NCBI GenBank assembly: GCA_038501785.1
Contig: JBAMJR010000025.1
Span: forward strand, 5,424,501-5,488,500
Source: Myoxocephalus aenaeus
Taxonomy: Eukaryota; Chordata; Actinopteri; Perciformes; Cottidae
Length of the DNA stretch: 64,000 bases
Direction: 5' to 3'
Positions within the stretch are counted from its first letter, which is position 1, and each line of letters begins with the position of its first letter. Below, piece by piece: positions 46,674 to 58,413 of the stretch. Made by a program: the position numbers and the translations under genes. Below the pieces are notes generated by a model. It saw only the letters and a list, made by a program, of their open reading frames with translations. It was not told where the DNA came from and searched no databases.

Positions 46674-49600
46674 CTCTGGAAAGATCTTAACAACATAGGT
46701 GGCAAAAATATCACCTTCAACAATAGAAACGTAAGCAGCTTTGGAAATGTGTAAAGATACAAACATTTTGGAGAGAAGTGAAGGAAGTGGTTTCTTTGAT
46801 CAGATATGGAGCTTTCACCTCCTCAATGTGTTTTGGCAGCTAAAGTGAGCCGAGCAAGGAGAAGCGGCAACGCTAAACTGATTGGAATACTATTGTATAT
46901 AGCACAAAAGACTTTTCTTAAATTCTGGATTTCTAGAGATACCTTCTAGGGACGATTGGTATAAGGGGATTTTAGAAGTTCTTGCTATGGGAAAGTTGAC
47001 CCACACCCTCCATGACAATGTCAAGGGATTTGTCAAGATATGGAAAGCGGTCTTAGACATGGTGGACCCCTCCGGACTGGACTTTGCTCTGCCAGATTAA
47101 AAATACTGGTACCGATGCAGACTTGACCTGATGATATAACCAAGACGTACTTATGTCAGACTGGGGATGTGCGAATGTGTCATTATTATGTGACACATTC
47201 TTCCTCCTTGTCATAACCTGGCACCTATATTACCCACAATGCAACTCAACTGCAGACAGTTCAGTCGTACATTCAAGTGTGTGCGTTATGCTATTACTGT
47301 AGCAGAGGCTAATGTAGCCTCAGGTCGCCAGCCTCAAGCAGAGATGAGGATGGTTTTCAAATTAAGTCTTCAGACCTACTGGCTCAAGCACTGAAATAGG
47401 ACTTTAAAGCAATACAACTCACATTTAATTTGTGCACATTTTTTTAAATATTTTAATAATTTAGGCTCTGCAACTATGCTGATATACATAGTGGTAGTTC
47501 TTGGATATTCTAGTAAATATGAGAGGTCACTGATCTTAGTATTGGTTTCCTTTTTTTAAAGTCTTGTCCCCATTTATGCTCGTCCTGCTTTTTAAAGGGC
47601 GAGTTAGATCAATATGTGTCAGTTATACGTTTCGTCTCTTAATCTTTAGAGGCGGAGATTAAATGACTGACTGCAGAACTACTACTTCACTGAGCTCGAT
47701 GTGCACCAACATGAAACCACAGACCTGAGCTTTTGCACAAGATCAAAAGTTTCACTCCCCTGAAATGCTGGTTAGTGGACACACACACTACATGCGTTCT
47801 GTGCCTAGTCTTACCCGTCTCAGATACCAGGGACACAGAGGACATACGAGTGCAGGATCGGGTCAAAGGCCGTCTAGGAACAAAGTCCTCGTCTCTGGCC
47901 TGACCCTGCTGTGAACCTGAAAAGGTAGCAGAGGCCGATCCAGCAGGGGTAGGCAATCTCTCTCCCTGTCCAATCAGCTGCTCTGTTCTCCTAGAAGCAT
48001 GGTTTACAGCAGCACCTCCAGGCTCCAGACTGTCCGCACAGGCAGGACCAGAGCTCTGCCTCACCCCAGTCTCCCTTGGGCAACTGTCCCCAGTCTGTGC
48101 ACCAGAGGGGCCCTCTGTGCAGTCATTAGTCCTGCCAGTTCCTGTCGCTCTGTCCGTGGTTGTGGTTGCTCGGTGGCTGGTCCCCACCACCAGCCTCCCA
48201 CAGCCACCAACCTGCCTGGATGTGGCTGCTCCAGGTCCAACCCTGCCCACTGATCCAGTCACTGGCCTCACCCCGGTCCTTGCTGCTGCCCCAGCACTCC
48301 CAGTGCCCCGTACTGGCCCACCGTCATCCCCAGGTTTTGCAGCAGTCTCCACAGCCTCTTTGGCAATTCCTTTAACGCTAGTCCTCCTGCTGTTCTCAAC
48401 AGCAGCCTTCATGTCGGCTTTAATCTGTTCACTTGTCACCTGACAGCTCTTCTCGCAGCTGCTTTCTAACACCCGAGTCTTTGTCTGATCTGCCGAGACC
48501 GCCACTGATACAGCCACATTGCTGCCCCGCCTCAGAGGAGTCTTTCCTTTACCTGGAAACACAAACATTCATGTTATACTGGTGGGGTGAACCGAGCTCT
48601 TGTGCTTTTCAAAGTCTTTATGCGTGTGTCAGCACAATTTTTTTTTTTTATTGAACAAGAAAGGTGAGACGTGTAGTGACTGACTGCTGGGCGTGTTCCG
48701 TGTTGTGCCGACACCTTCTGTACAGGAAGCTGGCTGCTGCGAACAGGAAGCTGGCATTAGCCTTGAAACAAGGCCTTCCTCTTCTTCACTGTCGGAGTCT
48801 GAAATGACCAGCGGTGGCTTTGGAACAGTGGCACCAGCTGGTCTACACTGCTGGACCAAACCACTGGGACCTGGAGGGGGAGGGGATGTATCAGCAGACA
48901 TAAAAAATAAAAAAAATAAGGAGAGCTTATGAAATGGGGAGTATGAAAGGGCAGCTCCTAACCTGCTTGCTCCTCATCAGGAGCGTGTGGTGCTCCAGCT
49001 GGATGACTGGGCCCTGGAGCCCCATCAGCCCCATCGACTCTCACCTCCCCTCCTGCTTCTTTCAGCTCTATCTGAGGCCCAGCATCCATGTTCTCCGCCT
49101 CCAACATCACCGCCTCCTCTTCCTCTTCCATCCCATTTACCTCCACTGGTGCTGTGAAGACAAACTTTAACTTTATTTTGATCAAAACATAAAGCCTCTG
49201 CATTTAACCCATTCGGAGCAGATGGCTGATGTGAAGGGCCGGGGGAACAACTTAGGGTTCAAGTTTCTTCACATGCAGACAGGAGCCTGGAATCAAATAT
49301 TTCTGGTGATGCCATTTAAAATTCAAATTTAGCTCAGTTTCTATTTGTACAGAGCATTAATAATCCCAATACAGGATTCAGGTGTGCTTCTTTTTGCAAA
49401 ATTGACATATTTGCCCTTGCTATGTTTCAATGGAAAATGTAAAAAAAAAATGAAGGGTCGAAATACTTTAGAAGCCAAAATCCATGATGATTCTGCCCTG
49501 CTGACTAAAAATGCAGGTGTGACTTGCCATTGTTCTGCTGCTGCCGTCTTTGGTTGTTGTTGTTGATGATGTTGTTGACGACAGGTGGAGGAGCAGGAGG

Positions 49601-52600
49601 CAGGTTGGCCTCATTGTTGTGGTGGTGGTGGTTGTTGTTGTTGTCATTGTCATTGTTGGAGTTCTGGTTACTGACCAGTGCTGAGGACACACCAATACCA
49701 GTTCCTGCACTCAGGCCCACCCTGGCACAGCCCTGTCACACACACGTGATATACAGAATATGGATCAGCACATATTCTAACTTTGTTAACTAGACATTAC
49801 CCACATATTAACAATTCACTTCCTCTACTGTTGTTGTTGTTGTTAAGTAGAACATTCAGTGTTTCTGCTTTTAACGACATTAACTCAGTTATGGTGACGC
49901 AGTAAAAAAATATTTCTGGTGATACCAAGTGGGCACACAGCTACTGATTACAACTCATCAGGCATCATGCATATTAGTCACAACGAATGCATTTTGATGT
50001 AAAGGCAGTGGTAGGCCTGCACTTGTATAGCACACTTAAACTGTGAAAGTGTTGACAATAACATGGACTAGTATTAGTTTCCTTTTGTGTCTGATGGTAG
50101 GGCTGGGCGGTATGGCCAAAAATTCATATCACGGTATTTTGTAAGATTCTGGCGGTTTACCGCGGTATTTTTTCCCGAGTAAACACATTCATTCATTCAT
50201 TAACGCCGAAAAGGACCACCGGCCAAAAACAGCTGTTCACTGCTCGTTCTTCACCGCTCGCTGGCCAACTCGCTAACTGACCAGTGAACAGCTGTTTGCG
50301 TCTTCCTTGCCGTCTCTTCCTGTTTTTTCCCCACCTACATTCCCCTGGGTCCTAAATCCCTCCATGTTCAGCTTCTTATCACGCTCCATGTACAACGTAC
50401 ATTTATAAACAAATACCACACAGTAATCAGGGATGCATCTGTGTCTAGATGGATTGGTGCATCTCTGGTCTCTCGTTGTTCCTCCTGCATCGCTCTTTTC
50501 CGGTTTTTTAATGTAGCGACGGAGTTTCTTCTTGTTGTGATCGTGGGCGAGCTATACCCAGCATGCAGTTCGGCGGTGTAATTTTATAAATGTACAATTG
50601 TTTCAAATTGTTTACGTGTCAGAAACTGTTGTGTCGTGGTGTTTAACCCTGTTAAAGAGCATTAGTTGTGGGTTATTAATTGTTGTTATAAAGTTGTAAC
50701 CATGACTAAAGATATAACCATGACACGTAAGACGCAAGTAGCTCCGACCGGTGAACATTACATGTTGATGCCTGCCGAAGAGTGACAACAGTTGTTACGG
50801 ATATGTCGGTATATGAAAAATTCATACAGTATGGAAATTTGAAACCGGTATACCGCCCAGCCCTATCTGATGGTTTAAGAATATTGCAAGGTCAGAACAG
50901 TTTTTACTACGTGTTTAACAGACCTCTCTTCAGGGGAATGGCTCTGAAACCAGTACGGACCGAATGAGCTTCAAGGTTAAAAGGTTGGTTTTGAATTAGC
51001 CGTAAAAAAAATATTTAACATGTTTTCTTTCTGGAGCTGATGATAGTAGTAGCTATGGAGTAAGCGTCTCACTTCCTTCTCAGCTCTGTTGAAAGTTGCA
51101 CATGTGTAACTTTGATCAGGCACTGATCAGGTGGTCAGGTGGCAGGTAAAGACAAAGTTTGAGCTGAAGGGCGAGCAAGCTTTTCAATTATCCTGGAAAC
51201 CTGGATTCTGGAGTTTAGTTGCATGGCGTTAGAGATGTGGGCGAAACTCCACATTCCAGCATATGTGAGATAAATACACGCAATAGTTCACGTTGCTGCG
51301 AGTGTCTGAATACCTTGGGTGGTTCTCTAAACATCTGGTCCAGACAGATAAACTCCAGACTGGGCAGTAACTCTATGAACTGGGAGAAGGATTCCAGTTT
51401 TATAGCATGACAGCGGACCAGAGTGAGATCAACGAGGCGACTCCATCTGGACTGATCTGAGGACAAACCAACAAGCAGAACATGACTACTTGCTTATCAA
51501 GCACCCTTATTATTATTATTATTATTATTTAGAGAAAGTGACATATGGTCATTAATATTCAGGCCATGTGTGACAGAAGCTAGCCAAGCGGTGGTGAGTG
51601 TGTTTTACCTGTGATCCAGTGGTGAGGGTTATGCAGGTGAGGACAGTTGTAGATGAGCAGGTATTTAATATTAGTGAACACCTCGTTCACCACCTTTATG
51701 CCGATATCCGTGATGATGCCGGGGTTCTCGATGACATCAGCCAGACCGTACTTCACCAGCTCCGAATGACTCAGCTTACCTGAATTTAGCAAACACAAAC
51801 ATTGTTTTGAACACACCTGTAAACTTAATTTAACTTATTCAATCCAAGTCGACACACTGTGGGAGAGCCTGTGAAATCGGTACCAGTCACACGCTGTAAA
51901 AAAAGTGGATCAAGTACAGGAAACATGCCACGTGTTCTCGGAGCCTGGTGTCATATTGGATAGAAGGAACTAACATTGCAGCAGGAACTCATCCACGTAT
52001 CCCAGATGAAGTGTCTCAAACTGAGGAAACTCTAGTTCAGCCATTTTGAGAGCTGAGAAGACTCCATCTTTAGTCAGTGAAGGCTGGATGCGCAGCTCGT
52101 GAAGCCTGTTCAACACACAGACATCATGGAGGTAAGTATTTCTGTTGGTCCTCCTAAGCACTTGAATCAAGTATGCAACTGAGGGCATCTTCTGCTGTTA
52201 GATAAAGTTAAAAACACCTGGGTGAATTCTGAGTTTTCTATCATGAATGTTGTTCGTTTACAAGAATAAATGTTATTAAATTAGATGCCTGTGAGGCCTT
52301 AACAAGCTCACACACTGTACGTATCATTCTTACTTACTACATTTACTCTTTACTCTGTTCAGTGACTGAACAGTGTCTCAAATTTGCCCACAAGATGTAT
52401 CCCTTTGCATTTTGCTTTAAACATGGACCTGTGTTTTCCCCTCAGTTAGTTTCAGGAATTGATGACTGGCTGTGCACCTGCGAGCAGCGGTGATGATGAG
52501 GTAGCCCAAGTCCACTTCCAGAGCGTTCTTACAGGCGCCAAACACAATGGTGTGGAGGTTCCGAAATCCTCCTGGAAGGAGACAGACAGCATCACAAAGA

Positions 52601-55600
52601 ACAAACAAAAACGTAATCAAAAGGTGTGGCTTTTTATCTAGAAATATGAAATCACAATTGGTATCTAGAGATGAGGAGACAACAGGATCAGAGCAGTTAC
52701 AGCAGTATTTGAGGAAAATCGCAGACAACACGAGTGGAAGACTATGCAAGAACCTGTCTGCAGTGCAAAAGAAATAGAAAGAATCTACAAACGACATACA
52801 GGACTGCTAAGAAAAAGCAATAACAACCAGAAATCTGAAAGAAAATATTGTGCGTCAAGTATAGACACACATATGCGGACACAGCAAAGTTCTGATCTGG
52901 CGTAACCGATTACAATAGTCCGACCGAAAAGACAAGTGTAACCCCGGCCTATGAGGATCCAAATCATCTGGCATGACAAAATATAAATGAAATGATTGTC
53001 ATTCTGAATAATAGAGCAAAAAGAAAGGATGGTGAGTCAAGACAAAAGGAATGAAAATTGAACAAAAAATGTCATGCATATATTCCACACCACATAAAGA
53101 CACAATGTCTTAAGTCGGACCTGAACTATTTGAATACTGTGCCACAAAGATGAACGCAATGTAGAAGAATGTGTGCATTGGTCTTGTTTAGCGTTTATTT
53201 TCAGACAGTAGAGAAACATAATTTCAGGTCTTCTGTATGTTTGCACAAATGGAAGAAGTGACAATAAAACTGACTTTGACTTATGTGCCTCCAGTGTTTT
53301 ATATATGCATCTACTGTGGATACACTTTTCTTTGATGTGAATTAGTTTTGTCTATACATTACTGTCTGTCTATCTTAGTTGCATTGTGTTATTGAAAATG
53401 TATTTTCAGGCTGCCATAAAAAAAAAAAATCTGGCCAGGGACAGCAGATGAAAATTAGCCTCTCTGGCTAACTCTGGCTCACTTAGAGTTCTACTGTTGA
53501 TTAGTGTGCATTGTCCCTGCAAAATAAATAAATAAAAAAGTTCACATGCAGTGTGTTACCATACATTCTTCCGATTAAACTTCATGGGAATAGGGATGCA
53601 CTAAACTCACGGGTAGGACTAAATCCGTCACGGGAAGGATCAGCTGAAATTAATTTGTATTTTTTGCTGATGAGCCATATCGGCTGATACACATCATTTT
53701 TGTTGTTTTGAAATGTAAAACGTATCATCACACTATGATGGTTAAACTTTGTAATTCATTTGCGATTCACATGCGTACAAACCGCAGGGGGGTCCGTACG
53801 GATCACAGATCTACTACGGTCCGTTACATTACTAATGGGAACAGGACAAACGCATATTAGGCGAGGAAAACCAACACATAGGGCGGATTTTAAATACATG
53901 ATCGCCTCACCTGACCGCCAACTGTCCTCTACCACGTGTTGGATCAGCCCTCCCAGGAAGGGAACTCTCACCAACTCCAGCTGTTCTAGGTTCCGGGCGG
54001 ATGCTAACCCAGTAACCAGGGGAACATATTTGAGGGAGTTGGTTGGTCCTGCACAGTTCCGCATGACAAAGGTTCTTAGGCTCACACACAGAAAGTCCTT
54101 AAACGGCTGTGGTTTGGTGAGACGGACCCACTTCAGATAAAGGTGGCGAAGCATGGACACACAGGGGATCTCTGGGACATTCACACCTGTGAAAAACAAA
54201 AACGATGTGAAGTATACCAGTACAGCTCAAACTAGAGTTGACACAGCAACAGGACCACGTCACCCATGCACCAACAGGATGAAGCTGCTTTACATCCAGT
54301 AGTGAGGATTTGTTTTCTGTTGTGGTCCTACTCACCCACTAGATGTAGCGTCTGGATTTTTGCAGTTATGGGGATGGTCAGTTTGTTCTCAGCAGGAATG
54401 GGAAAAGCTCCATTACGGTTACGGAACTTTCCCAGAATATGAACCTGGGGCATGTAGTTCCATATGGCTTCCACCAGCTCCAGGTGGGACGTCTCCACCC
54501 CCTGAAATAAGGTCAAATTAGGTTATTTGACTAAAAAGGTCCAATTGCTAGCTTGTTTCCCCCTTTAACCACATCTTGCAGTTTTCCTAAGTAAATAGTG
54601 TGTGTTAAGCTATAATGCCAAGCTGCAGGTATAAAATAAATACATATGTAACTGATTATTTTGAATATCGTCATTGCTAAATGATTTTGGAAAAAATGAA
54701 AATGAAAATAAAAATGAAAAAAAAAAATCTGTGAAAAACTGATTTTGCAGGGATTTGTAACAAACAAATATGAAAAGTTCAGAGATTTTCCACTGCAGCT
54801 ACAACCGCTCTCTCATCATTGGTAACAACTAAAATAAAGAACCTGGCACAAAAGAAACTACTCAGTATGGACAGTCAGTATTACTTAAGGGTCAACCTTC
54901 ACCTGCAAGTCACCAACTTCTGGTCTGACAGGAAGCAGCGTGTGAAGCTGGGGAAACACTTCCAAGACGAAGGCACCCAACGGTGCCTTTAGTCAACGGT
55001 GCACCCTTCCCTCTCTACTCTTCTCCCTGAATCCTACAGCTGTACCTCCACCAGTCACCAGACGACACCACCCTCATTGGAGTCGTCTCAGGTGGGGATG
55101 AGTCCGCGACCAGCTGATGACCTAACGAGGTCAAAACAACTTAGAGCTCAACTCTCTGAAGACAGTAGAGATGGTTGTGGACTTCATAAAGAAAGTCTTC
55201 CGATTTCACACTACATGTCATCATTCACCGATTCACACACTGATGGCAGTGGCTAAGGTGCCACCTGCCCATCACGACTAACTAACACGCGTACACCGTC
55301 GGCACAGCTACGGGAGCAATTTGGAGTTAAGTGTCTTTCTCAAGGACGCATTGACATGGGCAAGCGTAGCCGGTCCTCGGATTGAAGGACGACCCGGCTC
55401 GCCACTGAGCCACAAGTTGCCCAGTCGAGAAGCTGATTGGCTGCTATCTGCCATCCCTCTGGAACCCTGAGGCAGGCAGGAAAGGTTGTGGCCGATCCCT
55501 CCCACCCTGGACACAAACGTATCTCTCTGGCAGGACAAAAATATCAAACCGCATAAACAGTTTCTTCTTGACTGCAGCTGTCCTAATCGATAATACTACA

Positions 55601-58321
55601 GCTCTCCCACTTAAAAAAGAAAATGTGTATGCATTTCTTAGACTCCCTACTTCATTTTATGTTTCATGACTTTTGCATTGTGTTTATTGTTTTGCACAAA
55701 ATCACCAAGAGGAATTTCTTATATGTGCAAACCTACTTGGCAGTAAAACGGATTATGTTGTTTACAAGTTAGATAGCTAAATAAGAATGCAACAAAGTCA
55801 CTGACTGATTGGAACGACCAACTCAAAAAGGACCTAAAAAGCATCAAGAATGCTGATCTTCAAGCTCTTCACTACACCCTGGAGCAAAAACTGACAGACT
55901 AGACAATGATCACACACCTGTGGGTCAAATCTAAGCTATTATATGCCACAGAAAACCAAGAGTATGCCGCTTTGTTACAAAGAAACAACAGAATAACCGC
56001 TGAGGAGAAACCAATCAGTGGAGTCACTTGATACGACTGTTAGTTGGATTGAAAACCTGCACGCTCTTGTCTCTCTGTGATGTACAAGTGCACCTTGCTG
56101 CAATAGAATATCGTGCTCCCACAACTTACTGACCAGTATATTGGGACAGGCTTGCAGTGCCTCCAGGACTCCGGGTATACTGAAGGCCTCGTAGCCTCGG
56201 ACTCGTCTCCTCTCCAGGTATCGAGGGTGGAGGCCATATAGCTGCTCCAGATCTGGCATTTTCTTCAAAAGGAGCAGAAAGCTGCCGTCTGTAAAGCCTA
56301 ACAAAGAAAACACAATGAACTCAATCAGATTATTTTCTCAATACATCTGTGCTTTTCACAAAGAGCACAAAGGTCTCAGCTGTGTACTCAATCAAAAACA
56401 CCTCTGGAATAAGCTGCTGATGTACACAAGTAGTAAATACACTCATCAATCAGGACAACACTGTCACCCCCCCTGCTCTACCACTCAACTCATCCGCATC
56501 GTCTGCCACCAGACCTCTGCAGCTAGTCCAGAAAGCTGCTCCACAGCCAGTGTTCAACCTCCCTAAAGCCCCTTTCACACATGCACTGCACCCCTGAATT
56601 TATCTATCATTACTCAGAGTCTGTGAGAATGCAGATGGTCACATCATTTGGACCAGACCCTAAACAGACTTTACCCTGCAAGCGCTCTGGTACAAAGTCT
56701 GTGTTGTGTCCGATTGTGTGAATAAACAAATAATACCAAATGTTTATGATTCAATTTTCTAGAGCACACTGTAAATAAAACACTATGTTACAAGTAAAAA
56801 AAAAAAATAATCCTGCATTAAAACAAATAATTAAGTAAAAGAATAAAAGTATTAGCATCAAAATATACTTAAAGTACGAAAAGTAAGCATATACTCATGC
56901 TCAATATGACCAATTTCAAATTGCCTACATCATTGGATTTTAATTATTGATCAACTGTGTTTTCTTCATGTTTTGGATTATTCACAACTCTCAGCCACTT
57001 TTTACAACACTCTGGCAATCTTTTTTTGCAACCGGTAATAGCTCTCTTCACAATCATGTAGTTTATGCTTAGACTACTTGCCCACGGTTACAATACTATA
57101 CATATGATAAACTAATTTAAACTGTTCAGTCACGTTTGATAAAAACCAGTGCAATGAAGCTCAGCGTTTACAATCGGTATAATAAAACGCCTCTTTGGCA
57201 CCCCCTATAGAAGATGCTACAACATGGTAACCTTTCTACACAGTTCTACAGAGTTGAATGTGGAGTTATAGTAAAAACAACAATGACGACAAAGATTGTG
57301 TGGCGATGCAAAGTTTTCAGTGGAATACATGGAACATGGTGTTGACCTCGGCGTGACGGGTTTGAATGCGAAGGAATTGCCAACGAATATTCCGCATTTT
57401 CGTTTAGTTTCTTTCGTTTTTGTCCAAACGGAGTATTAACAGCAGGTGACAACACGTCTAACGCAGACAAATTCCTGTTGCGTGCTACATGTGTGAAAGT
57501 GCAACTCCAAACATGTCCTGACACGATTATCTGGAGATAGTCCACAGCTCAAGAGAGGAAACCTGCCGTAGCTCACACCCAGTTCAAGACTTTAATTAAC
57601 CGCCAACCCTACACTCTGGCAAGACCATAATGCTGTTCTGTCTCTGGACGAATGGCCAACCCGCCAGCCAGAGGACCATGTGATCTCATCTCAGTGAAAG
57701 CTCTTCTCTGTTCTGGTCCTATAGTTGTGGAATAGTCAATGGACTTGCATTGACTATATAGCCTTTCTGGTCTTCCGACCACCCAAAGCGCTACACGTCA
57801 ACCTCATTCAGAGGTTCATGTAGAGGCTGCCATGCAAAGGCTGCCATGCAGAGTGCCGACCTGCCCATCAGGATCTAAACTAATCATTCACACACCGACG
57901 CCCCAGCCTTAGGAAGCTAGTTGCTGTTCACTTTCTTGCCCAAGAACACTTTGACCCGGACTAGAGGGGCTGTAGATGAAACTACCGATAACCAACTCTA
58001 CCTCTAGAAGTCAGGGCAGCAGAGTCCCTGTCCGTCTTTCACCACTAAAAAACCTGAACATTGAACTTGTGTGTTAGCTAGAGATGGCCCCGGTTGTGCG
58101 CTTACCTGAAGGCATGTACTCCCACCAGCGACCAGCACACAGATCCACTACCTTGACCACTCGCAGGTAGAGTGTCACAGCTTCCCGAAGCTTTCTGGAC
58201 AGACACTCCATACACATGATGTCCTTCATGGGAAGGTACCTACAAAACAATGTTCAAACTTTCAAAAACCTTAGGCTTTGGGTCAAGGTCTAACTCTTAT
58301 TTCTGTAAAGTCAACCATGGT

Positions 58322-58413
<92 letters not shown>

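Noticed and set aside
47999..48443. Plus-strand frames of 71-108 codons
   Set aside because: Antisense shadows of the large fbxo38 exon 13.
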